In this document: positions 27,108 to 37,179 of the stretch, piece after piece
Position numbering within the stretch: position 1 is the stretch's first letter
Layout of the letters: each line of letters starts with the position of its first letter
Source: Nocardioides agri
GTDB lineage: Bacteria; Actinomycetota; Actinomycetes; Propionibacteriales; Nocardioidaceae
Length of the DNA stretch: 64,000 nucleotides
Assembly: GCF_013778305.1 (NCBI RefSeq)
Contig: NZ_JACEIC010000002.1
Coordinates: 2,505,669-2,569,668, forward strand
Direction: 5' to 3'
Program-made: the position numbers and the translations under genes
The notes under the pieces: model-generated
Database searches by the model: none
Seen by the model: only the letters and a program-made list of their open reading frames with translations
What the model was told of the DNA's origin: nothing

Positions 27108-27721
27108 CGCGACGCTCGCAGGCCGCGCTCGCCGCGGCCGTGCTGCTCCTGTCCGGTCTCCTGGCCGGCTGCTCGGACGACGAGGTGCCCGCGCCCGGTC
27201 GCGCGCGGATCGACGTCGACACCCCCGAGCTGCGGGAGCTGAAGGCCGCGGCCGGCATCGAGGCGTGCGCGCCGGCGACCGGCGAGCCGGTCGACGGCGG
27301 CCTCCCCGCGGTCACGCTGCCCTGCCTCGGCGGCGGCGAGGACGTCGACCTCGGGGCGCTGCGCGGGCCGCTCGTCCTCAACATCTGGGCGGCCTGGTGC
27401 GGCCCGTGCCGGGCGGAGATGCCGGCGGTCGCCGAGTTCTACCAGCGGTACGGCGACCGGGTGCCGGTGCTGGGGATCGACTACCTCGACCCGCAGACCG
27501 GCCCGGCGCTCGAGCTCGCGCAGAAGTCGAAGGTCACCTACCCCCTGCTCGCCGACCCGCAGGGCGACCTGCGCGCGAAGGGCCCGTTCCCGGCGGCGGT
27601 GAACCCGCCGACGTTCGTCTTCGTCGACGCCGACGGCACGGCGACCGTCGTGCCCGGCGGGATCGACAGCACCGAGGAGCTCGTCGACCTGGCCGAGGAG
27701 CACCTCGGGGTCGAGCTGTGA
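27104..27721 (+). CDS. TlpA/ResA-like thioredoxin lipoprotein (Rv3673c-like)
   Basis: A 205-aa exported thiol-disulfide protein. The signal peptide ends in the lipobox LLAGC (Cys about residue 23), so it should be a membrane-anchored lipoprotein. The thioredoxin active site is [13 protein letters not shown] near residue 97, and the cis-Pro is in NPPTFVFVD. Two further Cys (EACAP, LPC) lie before the thioredoxin fold. It probably reduces or isomerises extracytoplasmic disulfides. Fixed position between nth and the CoA-NUDIX gene as in mycobacteria. Confidence 0.93.
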   Translation: MTRRSQAALAAAVLLLSGLLAGCSDDEVPAPGRARIDVDTPELRELKAAAGIEACAPATGEPVDGGLPAVTLPCLGGGEDVDLGALRGPLVLNIWAAWCGPCRAEMPAVAEFYQRYGDRVPVLGIDYLDPQTGPALELAQKSKVTYPLLADPQGDLRAKGPFPAAVNPPTFVFVDADGTATVVPGGIDSTEELVDLAEEHLGVEL

Positions 27722-28443
27722 GCGCCCCCGGGCTGCCCGAGTGGCTGCGCCCGGTCGAGCGGGCGGCCCAGGAGATCCAGGCAGCGGACCTGACGAGGTT
27801 CGTCCCGCCGCCCGGTGGCGACGCCCGCCGCGGTGCGGTGCTGATGCTCTTCGGCGAGGGGCCCAGCGGCGGGGAGCTGCTGCTCACCGAGCGGGCCCAC
27901 GACATGCGCTCGCACCCGGGCCAGGTCTCGTTCCCGGGCGGGTCGCTCGACGAGGGCGAGGACGTGGTCGAGGCGGCGTTGCGCGAGGCCGAGGAGGAGG
28001 TCGGCCTCGACCCGGAGTCGGTCACCGTCTTCGGACGGCTCCCCGAGCTCTGGCTGCCGCCGAGCAACTTCGCCGTCACCCCCGTCCTCGGCTGGTGGCA
28101 CGAGCCCGCCGAGGTCACCGTGGTGAGCCGTGCCGAGGTGCACGCCATCCACCACGTCCCGATCGCGGAGCTGGTCGACCCGACGCACCGGATCACGGTC
28201 CGGATGCCGATCGGCGACTACCGCAGCCCGGGGTTCCTGATCGGACCGCAGCACGACGTCATCCTGTGGGGCTTCACCGGCGGCATCATCGCCCGGATGC
28301 TCGACTTCCTCGGCTGGTCGCAGCCCTGGGACGAGAGCCGGGTACGCGACCTGCCCGACTACATGTTCGCGGGACAGGAGCGGCGCCGGGGGTCAGACTT
28401 GCTGGACATCGACGACGACCAGCGACGCGGGAGTGACCGGTGA
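27718..28443 (+). CDS. NUDIX hydrolase, CoA pyrophosphatase type (Rv3672c-like)
   Basis: 241 aa. The CoA-specific UPF0035 motif LLTERAHDMRSHPGQVSFPG directly precedes a complete NUDIX box, GGSLDEGEDVVEAALREAEE followed by EVGL. The family hydrolyses CoA or acyl-CoA to phosphopantetheine compounds and 3',5'-ADP. The C-terminal stretch is acidic and basic mixed (GQERRRGSDLLDIDDDQRRG). GTG overlaps the previous stop, and its own stop overlaps marP (GTGA), so nth, tlpA-like, nudix and marP form one tightly coupled operon. Confidence 0.93.
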   Translation: MSAPGLPEWLRPVERAAQEIQAADLTRFVPPPGGDARRGAVLMLFGEGPSGGELLLTERAHDMRSHPGQVSFPGGSLDEGEDVVEAALREAEEEVGLDPESVTVFGRLPELWLPPSNFAVTPVLGWWHEPAEVTVVSRAEVHAIHHVPIAELVDPTHRITVRMPIGDYRSPGFLIGPQHDVILWGFTGGIIARMLDFLGWSQPWDESRVRDLPDYMFAGQERRRGSDLLDIDDDQRRGSDR

Positions 28444-29615
28444 ACCTCCTCGACTGGCTGCTGGTGGTCCTGGTGGTCGCCTACGCGCTCTCCGGCTACT
28501 GGCAGGGCTTCATCACCGGTGCCTTCGCGACCGTCGGGCTGCTGCTCGGCGGCCTGTTCGGCATCTGGCTGGCCCCGACCGCGCTCGGCGACGCCAACCC
28601 CTCCTTGATGGTCTCGCTCGGCGCGCTGTTCATCGTGATCCTCTCGGCGTCGCTCGGTCAGGCCCTCTTCCAGTTCGTCGGGTCGCGGATCCGCGACAAG
28701 ATCACCTGGCAGCCGATCCGCGCGGTCGACGCCGTCGGCGGCGCCGCCCTGAGCGCCGTCGCCGTGCTGCTCGTCGCCTGGGCGCTCGGCGTGGCGATCT
28801 CCGGCTCGCGGATCGGGTCGATCACGCCGCTCGTGCGCGACTCGACCGTGCTCGGCGAGGTCGACGAGCTGCTGCCGGAGAGCGCCAACGGTGCCCTGCA
28901 GGCCTTCAACAACGTGGTCGGCACCAGCTTCTTCCCCCGCTACCTCGAGCCGTTCGCGCCCGAGCGCATCGTCGAGGTCGGGCCGGGCCCGCGTCGGCTG
29001 CTGAGCGACCCGCAGGTGGAGCAGGCGGCGACGAGCGTGGTGAAGATCCGGGGCACCAACGACTGCGGGCGCGGGGTCGAGGGCTCGGCGTTCCTCTACG
29101 CCACCAACCGGCTGATGACCAACGCCCACGTCGTCGCGGGCGTCGACGACCCCGAGGTGGACCTCGGCGACACGACGCTGCCGGCCGACGTCGTCTACTA
29201 CAACCCCGACATCGACGTCGCCGTGCTCGCCTACGACAGCGGCGACTCCCCGACGCTCGACTTCGACCGCACCGCGGGCGCCGGCACCGGGGTCGCCGTG
29301 CTCGGCTACCCCGAGGACGGGCCCTACGACGTGCAGCCGGCGCGGATCCGGGCCCAGCAGCGCCTGCGGTCGCCGGACATCTACGGCAACGGCACCGTGA
29401 TCCGCGACGTCTACTCGATCCGCGGGCTGATCCGCCCCGGCAACTCGGGTGGGCCGCTCGTGTCGGGCCGCGGCGACGTGGTCGGCGTGGTGTTCGCGGC
29501 CTCGGTCAACGACCGCGACACCGGCTACGCCCTCACGGCCGGGCAGGTGTCCGACGCCGCCAGCGCGGGGATCAGCAGCGCCAGCGAGGTCAGCACCGGC
29601 GGCTGTGCTGGCTGA
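28440..29615 (+). CDS. marP: membrane-bound serine protease MarP (acid resistance)
   Basis: Four transmembrane segments of CvpA type (residues about 5-120) are followed by an extracytoplasmic trypsin-like protease. The likely triad is His230 (LMTNAHVVAG), Asp259 (NPDIDVAVL) and Ser336 (RPGNSGGPL). Cys209 and Cys389 match the redox-sensitive disulfide known in M. tuberculosis MarP. Length is 391 aa. MarP is needed there for pH homeostasis and acts on a peptidoglycan hydrolase. The GTG start overlaps the NUDIX stop. Convergent with the holin-like gene with three bases between stops. Confidence 0.95.
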   Translation: MNLLDWLLVVLVVAYALSGYWQGFITGAFATVGLLLGGLFGIWLAPTALGDANPSLMVSLGALFIVILSASLGQALFQFVGSRIRDKITWQPIRAVDAVGGAALSAVAVLLVAWALGVAISGSRIGSITPLVRDSTVLGEVDELLPESANGALQAFNNVVGTSFFPRYLEPFAPERIVEVGPGPRRLLSDPQVEQAATSVVKIRGTNDCGRGVEGSAFLYATNRLMTNAHVVAGVDDPEVDLGDTTLPADVVYYNPDIDVAVLAYDSGDSPTLDFDRTAGAGTGVAVLGYPEDGPYDVQPARIRAQQRLRSPDIYGNGTVIRDVYSIRGLIRPGNSGGPLVSGRGDVVGVVFAASVNDRDTGYALTAGQVSDAASAGISSASEVSTGGCAG

Positions 29616-29623
29616 CGGTCAGC
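29611..29623. terminator. small hairpin over two convergent stop codons
   Basis: GCTGA-CGG-TCAGC places the marP TGA and the opposing gene's TGA in the two arms, the same arrangement as at asd (2726-2741). Short, no U-tract. Confidence 0.35.
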
Positions 29624-30035
29624 TGGCCTGGCCCTTGAGCGCCTTCGGGATCTCGCGCCCCTGCTCGATCGCGCGCTCCGGGGCCCTGACCTTCTTGATC
29701 TTCCTGAGGCCGAGGTAGCCGAGCAGGGCGGCGATGCCCATGTAGGCGACGAAGACGATCAGGAACGCCCACTGCAGGCCGAGGCCCGCCCAGTGGATGA
29801 AGTAGGCGATCGACACCGAGAGCATGATGATCGCGAGCACGACGATGAACGCCGCCCCCGCGAACAGGCCGATGCCGGCGCCCCCGGCCTGCACGCTCAC
29901 CTTCAGCTCGGACTTGGCGAGCTGGATCTCCTTCTGGATGAGCGTGGAGATGTCCCGGCTGGCGTCGTGGACGAGTCGGCCGATGGTGGGATCGCCCTGG
30001 GGGTTCTGGGTGTCCTGGACCTCGTTGCTCACCAT
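29619..30035 (-). CDS. phage-holin-like superfamily III membrane protein (Rv3669-like)
   Basis: A 138-aa protein with an N-terminal amphipathic/charged part (GRLVHDASRDISTLIQKEIQ, LAKSELKVSVQAGGAG) and two membrane helices (LFAGAAFIVVLAIIMLSVSI; FLIVFVAYMGIAALLGYLG). The sequence type is the actinobacterial Phage_holin_3_6 family, which is chromosomal and not evidence of a prophage. The ATG at 30035 is preceded by TAGGGT with seven bases between, so I prefer it to the GTG at 30044. Function unknown, possibly envelope-related. Confidence 0.8.
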   Translation of the reverse strand: MVSNEVQDTQNPQGDPTIGRLVHDASRDISTLIQKEIQLAKSELKVSVQAGGAGIGLFAGAAFIVVLAIIMLSVSIAYFIHWAGLGLQWAFLIVFVAYMGIAALLGYLGLRKIKKVRAPERAIEQGREIPKALKGQAS

Positions 30036-30042
30036 GCGCGTC

Positions 30043-30048
30043 ACCCTA
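30043..30048 (-). promoter_or_regulatory. -10 element of leaderless holin-like gene
   Basis: TAGGGT on the minus strand, seven bases before the ATG at 30035. Confidence 0.45.
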
Positions 30049-30068
30049 CAGAAGCGATCGGTGCCGGA

Positions 30069-31337
30069 TCAGCGGGTGCCGTCACCGCGCTGGAAGACGT
30101 CGGGTATCCCGTCGCCGTCGTCGTCACGCTCCTCGAGCTCGCAGATCCGGCGGTAGGCGCGGTTGCGCGACCGCAGCACGACTGCGGCGAGGAGTGCTGC
30201 GAGCAGCGAGCCGGTCAGGACGCCGACCTTGGCGTGCTCCTCCGCGGTCGTGCCGGCCCCGAACGCCAGCTCGCTGATGAGCAGCGACACCGTGAACCCG
30301 ACGCCGGCGAGCATGGACATGCCCAGGACGTCGGCCCAGGCCAGGTCGTCGTCCAGGTCGGCCCGGGTGAAGCGCGCCAGCAGCCAGGTGGCCCCGGTGA
30401 TGCCGACCGTCTTGCCGAGGACCAGGCCGACCACGATGCCCACCGCGATGGGGTCGGTCTCGGCCTCGATCAGGCCGTCGAGCCCGCCGACGTACACGCC
30501 GGCGGAGAAGAACGCGAAGAGCGGCACGGCCACGCCCGCCGAGATCGGCCGCACGACGTGCTCGACGGCGTGGGCGCGGCGCACGGGGATCATGAAGCCC
30601 AGCAGCACGCCCGCCACGGTGGCGTGCACCCCGGAGCTGTGCACGAACGTCCAGGCGACCAAGCCCAGGGGGACGAGCAGCCAGGCGCCGTGGTCGCGGC
30701 GGGCGAGCGCCGCGAACGCGGCGATCGGGACGGCCGCCGCGGCCAGCCAGAGCAGGTGGAGGTCGTCGGTGTAGAACACCGCGATCACGGTGATCGCGAG
30801 CAGGTCGTCGACGACCGCGAGCGCCAGCAGGAACGTGCGGAGCCCGCTCGGGAGGTGGGTGTTGATGACCGCGAGGATCGCGAGCGCGAACGCGATGTCG
30901 GTCGCCGTGGGGATCGCCCAGCCGACCAGGTCGTCGCTGCCGAGGTTGATCGCCACGTAGACGAGGGCCGGCACCACCATCCCGGCCACCGCGGCGACGA
31001 CCGGCAGCACGGCCCGGCGCGGGTCGCGCAGGTCGCCGGCGACGAACTCCCGCTTGAGCTCCAGGCCGGCGACGAAGAAGAAGATCGCCAGCAGCCCGTC
31101 GGCCGCCCAGGCGCCCAGCGACAGGTCGAGGTGCAGCGCCTCGGGTCCGACCACGAGGTCGCGCAGGTCGGCGTACGACGCGTGCCACGGGCTGTTCGCC
31201 CAGACCAGCGCCACGACGGCGGCGACGATGAGCAAGAGGCCGCCGGTGGTCTCCGCGCGCAGCACCTCCGCGGTGCGGGAGGTCTCGAGCCACGAGCCGC
31301 GCGAGAAGAGGCGGCTGCCCTGGGGTTGGTCGCTCAT
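30069..31337 (-). CDS. nhaA: Na+/H+ antiporter NhaA
   Basis: Electrogenic sodium/proton antiporter of 422 aa with about 11-12 helices. The ion-binding acidic pair is in [19 protein letters not shown], and the characteristic helix IV segment is [15 protein letters not shown]. The ATG has a strong RBS (GGAGG six bases upstream), so longer starts are rejected. The C-terminus after the last helix carries [11 protein letters not shown], which resembles a calcium-binding loop and is not usual for NhaA. Downstream of acs on the same strand but separated by a strong terminator. Confidence 0.95.
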   Translation of the reverse strand: MSDQPQGSRLFSRGSWLETSRTAEVLRAETTGGLLLIVAAVVALVWANSPWHASYADLRDLVVGPEALHLDLSLGAWAADGLLAIFFFVAGLELKREFVAGDLRDPRRAVLPVVAAVAGMVVPALVYVAINLGSDDLVGWAIPTATDIAFALAILAVINTHLPSGLRTFLLALAVVDDLLAITVIAVFYTDDLHLLWLAAAAVPIAAFAALARRDHGAWLLVPLGLVAWTFVHSSGVHATVAGVLLGFMIPVRRAHAVEHVVRPISAGVAVPLFAFFSAGVYVGGLDGLIEAETDPIAVGIVVGLVLGKTVGITGATWLLARFTRADLDDDLAWADVLGMSMLAGVGFTVSLLISELAFGAGTTAEEHAKVGVLTGSLLAALLAAVVLRSRNRAYRRICELEERDDDGDGIPDVFQRGDGTR

Positions 31338-31412
31338 CGGTGTCCTCCGGAGGTCGGCTGCGGGACCGCCGACCAGACTTCCCGGCACACCTGTGTCCAC
31401 CCTACAAAGGCC

Positions 31413-31459
31413 GAGTCGGCGCCGTCCTCCCCTGACCCGGGCGAGGACGGCGCCGACTC
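31413..31459 (-). terminator. strong intrinsic terminator of acs
   Basis: Perfect 17-bp arms (GAGTCGGCGCCGTCCTC and its complement) around a 13-base loop start eight bases after the acs stop. On the minus strand the stem is followed by GGCCTTTGTAGGG. Confidence 0.85.
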
Positions 31460-31466
31460 TCGGTGG

Positions 31467-33452
<1,986 letters not shown>

Positions 33453-33473
33453 GATCTCTCCTGCAGACGTAGT

Positions 33474-33505
33474 GGTACCCGCCACACTAGGACGTGGCGG
33501 GTACC
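33474..33505 (-). terminator. hairpin between actP and acs
   Basis: GGTACCCGCCAC and GTGGCGGGTACC form perfect 12-bp arms with an 8-base loop, 13 bases after the actP stop and 21 bases before the acs start. It has no U-tract. It may be an attenuator or processing site between the two genes. Confidence 0.6.
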
Positions 33506-33518
33506 GGTCGGGTAGGGG

Positions 33519-35123
33519 TCAGTGGATGACGGCCTTCTCGGCGCCGGCACCCGTCAGGGCGCGGACCTCGAGCTCGGTGTAGCGCTCCGCCGTGTCCGGC
33601 TCGTTCGACGTGACCGTGCCGAGCCAGCCCAGGAAGAAGCCCACCGGGATCGAGATGATGCCGGGGTTGCTGAGCGGGAACCAGGACCAGTCGTGGTCGG
33701 TGAAGAGCGCGGTCGGCGAGCCCGAGACGACCGGTGAGAAGAACACCAGGCCCACGCTCGCGATCAGGCCGCCGTAGATCGCCCACACCGCACCGCGGGT
33801 GTTGAACCGCCGCCAGAAGAGGTTGTAGATCAGCGACGGCAGGTTCGCCGACGCCGCCACGGCGAAGGCGAGCGCGACCAGGAACGCGATGTTGAGCTTC
33901 TGCGCGGGGATCGCCAGCAGGATGGCGATGCCGCCGATGACGAACGCCGCGATCTTGGCGACCCGCACCTCGTCCCGCTCGCTGGCCTGGCCGCGGCGGA
34001 ACACCGTCGCGTAGAGGTCGTGCGCGACCGACGACGCCGAGGTCAGCGTCAGCCCGGCGACCACCGCGAGGATGGTCGCGAACGCCACCGCCGAGATCAG
34101 CGCGAGCAGCACCGCGCCGCCCGTCGTGCCGTCGCCACCGCCGACCGCCTCGGCCAGGAGCGGAGAGGCCAGGTTGCCGCCCGAGAGAGCGACCTCGCTC
34201 TCCGGGCCCGTGTCGAGGAGCGCCGCGGCGCCGAAGCCGAGGGCCAGGGTCATCAGGTAGAACGCGCCGATCAGGCCGATCGCCCACAGCACCGAGGTGC
34301 GCGCCGCCTTCGCGGTCGGCACCGTGTAGAAGCGGATCAGGATGTGCGGCAGGCCCGCCGTGCCGAGCACGAGCGCGAGGCCGAGGCTCAGGAAGTCGAT
34401 CTTCGACGTCGTGTCGATGCCGTACTTGAGGCCGGGCTGGAGGAACGCGTCGCCCTTGCCGGTGTTGGACGCCGCGGCGCCGAGGAGCTCGGAGAAGTTG
34501 AAGTCGAACTTCGCCAGCACCAGGATCGTGATCAGGATCGTGCCGCCCATCAGCAGCACGGCCTTGACGATCTGCACCCAGGTGGTGCCCTTCATGCCGC
34601 CGACCGTGACGTAGAAGACCATGAGGAGGCCGACGATCACGATCGTCAGGTTCTTCGCGGCGTCGGAGTCCGCGCCGAGCAGCAGCGCGACGAGCGCGCC
34701 CGCGCCGACCATCTGGGCGAGCAGGTAGAAGATCGACACGACGACCGTCGACGTCGCCGCGGCCGTCCGCACCGGGCGCTGCCGCATCCGGTAGGCGAGC
34801 TGGTCGGCCATCGTGTAGCGGCCGGAGTTGCGCAGCAGCTCGGCGACCAGCAGCAGGGCTACGAGCCAGGCGACGAGGAAGCCGATCGAGTAGAGGAAGC
34901 CGTCGTAGCCGAAGAGCGCGATCGCTCCGGAGATGCCGAGGAACGACGCGGCCGACATGTAGTCGCCCGAGATCGCCATGCCGTTCTGGAAGCCGGAGAA
35001 GCCGCGGCCGCCGGCGTAGAAGTCCGCCGCGCCCTTGGTCTGCCGGCTGGCCCAGAAGGTGATGCCGACCGTGACCAGGACGACCAGGATGAAGAGGAGC
35101 GTGGTGAGGGTGTCGCTGCTCAT
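33519..35123 (-). CDS. actP: cation/acetate symporter (SSS family)
   Basis: Sodium:solute symporter of 534 aa with about 13 helices. The N-terminus has FWASRQTKGAADFYAGGRGF and GDYMSAASFLGISG, and later blocks are VGGMKGTTWVQIVKAVLL and TAGLPHILIRFYTVPTAKAAR. It pairs with a DUF485 protein whose stop overlaps its ATG, and with acs downstream. Substrate acetate (or glycolate) is inferred from these neighbours. An upstream Crp box suggests catabolite control of the unit. Confidence 0.93.
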   Translation of the reverse strand: MSSDTLTTLLFILVVLVTVGITFWASRQTKGAADFYAGGRGFSGFQNGMAISGDYMSAASFLGISGAIALFGYDGFLYSIGFLVAWLVALLLVAELLRNSGRYTMADQLAYRMRQRPVRTAAATSTVVVSIFYLLAQMVGAGALVALLLGADSDAAKNLTIVIVGLLMVFYVTVGGMKGTTWVQIVKAVLLMGGTILITILVLAKFDFNFSELLGAAASNTGKGDAFLQPGLKYGIDTTSKIDFLSLGLALVLGTAGLPHILIRFYTVPTAKAARTSVLWAIGLIGAFYLMTLALGFGAAALLDTGPESEVALSGGNLASPLLAEAVGGGDGTTGGAVLLALISAVAFATILAVVAGLTLTSASSVAHDLYATVFRRGQASERDEVRVAKIAAFVIGGIAILLAIPAQKLNIAFLVALAFAVAASANLPSLIYNLFWRRFNTRGAVWAIYGGLIASVGLVFFSPVVSGSPTALFTDHDWSWFPLSNPGIISIPVGFFLGWLGTVTSNEPDTAERYTELEVRALTGAGAEKAVIH

Positions 35124-35479
35124 GCCGCACCGCCCGTCCGGTCCTCGTAGCGCCGCTCGAGGTCGCGGGCGAGGGGGTCGACGTTCCTGTTCATGAACCG
35201 GGCGTAGAGCCAGGCGATGACGAACGTCGTCAGGAACTGGAGCAGCCCGAAGACGAGGGCGACGTTGATGTTGCCGACGAGCTCCTTGCTCATGAAGTCG
35301 GTGGCCCAGTTGCTCATCACGACGTAGAGCAGGTACCACGCGAGGAACGCGACGGTGGTGGGGAAGACGAAGCTGCGGAACTTCCTCCTCAGCTCCGCGA
35401 ACTCCGGGGTGGCATGGAGCTCGTCGTAGAACGGATCGTGTTCACGGGCGTGGTCGTGGGACTGGTCGAGACTGGACAC
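35120..35479 (-). CDS. yjcH: DUF485 membrane protein (YjcH)
   Basis: A 119-aa protein with two membrane helices (FVFPTTVAFLAWYLLYVVMS; NVALVFGLLQFLTTFVIAWL) and the family motif ARFMNRNVDPLARDLE after helix 2. It accompanies SSS acetate transporters, probably as an accessory subunit. The GTG at 35479 has AAGG nine bases upstream; a GTG three codons earlier has no room for an RBS. Stop overlaps actP (ATGA). Confidence 0.9.
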   Translation of the reverse strand: MSSLDQSHDHAREHDPFYDELHATPEFAELRRKFRSFVFPTTVAFLAWYLLYVVMSNWATDFMSKELVGNINVALVFGLLQFLTTFVIAWLYARFMNRNVDPLARDLERRYEDRTGGAA

Positions 35480-35501
35480 GGGCGGCACCCTTCTCGCGGG
35501 A

Positions 35502-35517
35502 TGTGATGGCGGTCACG
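35502..35517. promoter_or_regulatory. Crp-binding site upstream of yjcH-actP
   Basis: TGTGA-TGGCGG-TCACG matches the Crp/GlxR consensus TGTGA-N6-TCACA at nine of ten conserved positions. It is 23 bases upstream of the yjcH start in the 242-bp gap divergent from narK. The rest of the gap holds a short run of GTGAGG repeats (35633-35657) and a TTGACC hexamer (35661) that could serve narK. Confidence 0.6.
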
Positions 35518-35721
35518 GTAAGGACCTGGCGGTACCCCGAGTGAGTGGTGCGCACCGGTTCCGCGCCGAGCGGGGCGATCGGCGTCGGTGAGCGGTCGGG
35601 TCCGCGCGACGAGCGGTCACGGCGGTGAGGCCGTGAGGGTCGTGAGGTCGTGAGGGGAAGTTGACCTCTCCGGTACGACGACCTGGTCCGGCCGTTACCT
35701 GCGCCGCCGAGATTGGTGCGC

Positions 35722-37179
35722 ATGACGAGCACGCAGACCGGCAGGTGGATCGACGACTGGCGTCCGGAGGACCCGGAGTTCTGGGAGGGCGGCGGCCGTC
35801 GGGTCGCGCGCCGCAACCTGGTGTGGTCGATCTTCGCCGAGCACCTCGGCTTCTCGGTGTGGCTGATCTGGAGCGTCAGCTCGGCGCTCCTGCTGCAGAT
35901 GGGCTTCTCCTTCAGCCCGCAGCAGCTCTTCCTGCTGGTCGCCCTGCCGAACCTCGTGGGGTCGCTGCTCCGGCTGCCCTACACGTTCGCGGTGCCGCGC
36001 TTCGGCGGGCGCAACTGGACGATGATCAGCGCCGCGCTGCTGCTGGTCCCGACGCTGCTGTTCGCGGTCGCGGTGCAGGACCCCGGCACGCCGTACTGGG
36101 TGTTCTGCCTGATCGCCGCCACGGCCGGCTTCGGCGGCGGCAACTTCGCGAGCTCGATGGCCAACATCAACTTCTTCTACCCGGCCGCCAGGAAGGGCGC
36201 CGCGCTCGGGCTCAACGCCGCGGGCGGCAACGCCGGGGTCGCGATCATCCAGCTGCTGCTGCCCGTCCTCGTCGGCGGCGCCGGGATCTTCGGGCTGGTG
36301 CAGGCATCGGCCGGCGGCATCCACCTCGAGACCGCCGGGTTCGTGTACGCCGGGCTGGCGATCTGCGCGGCGGTCGCGGCCTACCTCTGGATGGACAACC
36401 TGACCGTCGCGACCGGCAGGCCGCGCGAGCAGCTCGCGGTCGTGCGCAAGCGGCACACCTGGATCATGGCCTTCCTCTACATCGGGACGTTCGGCTCGTT
36501 CATCGGCTACTCCGCGGCGATGCCGCTGCTGATCAAGCTGAACTTCTGGGTGCCCGAGCCGGCGCCGCTCGGCACCGGCATCTACTTCGCCTACTTCGCG
36601 TTCCTGGGCGCGGCCGTCGGGTCGCTCACCCGGCCCTTCGGCGGCTGGCTCGCCGACAGGTACGGCGGCGCGCGGGTCACGCTCGGTGCGTTCACCGCCA
36701 TGGTGGTCTTCACGCTCGGCGTGCTGTGGACGCTGACCCGGCTCACCCCGAACCCGGGAGCCGACCCGGCGGTGGCCACCGACAACCAGGCGTGGTTCCC
36801 GTGGTTCCTCGGCTTCTTCCTGCTGATCTTCGCGGCCACCGGCATCGGCAACGGCTCGACGTACAAGATGATCCCGGCGATCTGGCGCCGCGAGGCCGAG
36901 ACCACGACCGAGGCGGGCTCGCCGGAGCGCACGGCGGCCCTGGCGACCGCGACGAAGCAGTCCTCGGCAGCGCTCGGCGTCATCGGCGCCGTCGGTGCGC
37001 TCGGCGGCTTCCTGATCCCGCTGGCCTTCAGCTCGCCGTGGGTCGACGACCCGCTGTCGGCGACCCGGGGCGCCTTCGTCGTCTTCACCTGCTTCTACGT
37101 CGTCTGCGCACTGGTGACGTTCGGGGTCTACCTCCGCCGCCCGTCGCGTGCCGCGAAGCTGGCGATGGCCGGGGTCTGA
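35722..37179 (+). CDS. narK: nitrate/nitrite transporter (MFS, NarK)
   Basis: A 485-aa MFS protein of the NarK2/NasA type. The two nitrate-signature regions are GGNFASSMANINFFYPAARK and GIGNGSTYKMIPAIWRREAE, and GLNAAGGNAGVAI follows the first. It imports nitrate for the reductases encoded immediately downstream (stop and next start overlap in TGATG). The ATG is chosen over an in-frame TTG nine bases earlier. It opens the seven-gene nitrate-assimilation operon. Confidence 0.95.
   Translation: MTSTQTGRWIDDWRPEDPEFWEGGGRRVARRNLVWSIFAEHLGFSVWLIWSVSSALLLQMGFSFSPQQLFLLVALPNLVGSLLRLPYTFAVPRFGGRNWTMISAALLLVPTLLFAVAVQDPGTPYWVFCLIAATAGFGGGNFASSMANINFFYPAARKGAALGLNAAGGNAGVAIIQLLLPVLVGGAGIFGLVQASAGGIHLETAGFVYAGLAICAAVAAYLWMDNLTVATGRPREQLAVVRKRHTWIMAFLYIGTFGSFIGYSAAMPLLIKLNFWVPEPAPLGTGIYFAYFAFLGAAVGSLTRPFGGWLADRYGGARVTLGAFTAMVVFTLGVLWTLTRLTPNPGADPAVATDNQAWFPWFLGFFLLIFAATGIGNGSTYKMIPAIWRREAETTTEAGSPERTAALATATKQSSAALGVIGAVGALGGFLIPLAFSSPWVDDPLSATRGAFVVFTCFYVVCALVTFGVYLRRPSRAAKLAMAGV

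Noticed and set aside
29619..30035. Prophage remnant suggested by the holin-like gene
   Set aside because: The family is a chromosomal actinobacterial membrane protein. There are no other phage genes and the position matches Rv3669.
35694..35714. GlnR box upstream of narK (GTTAC-N6-CGAGA)
   Set aside because: The second half deviates from GAAAC and no second box is present, so it is too weak to annotate although GlnR control would be expected.
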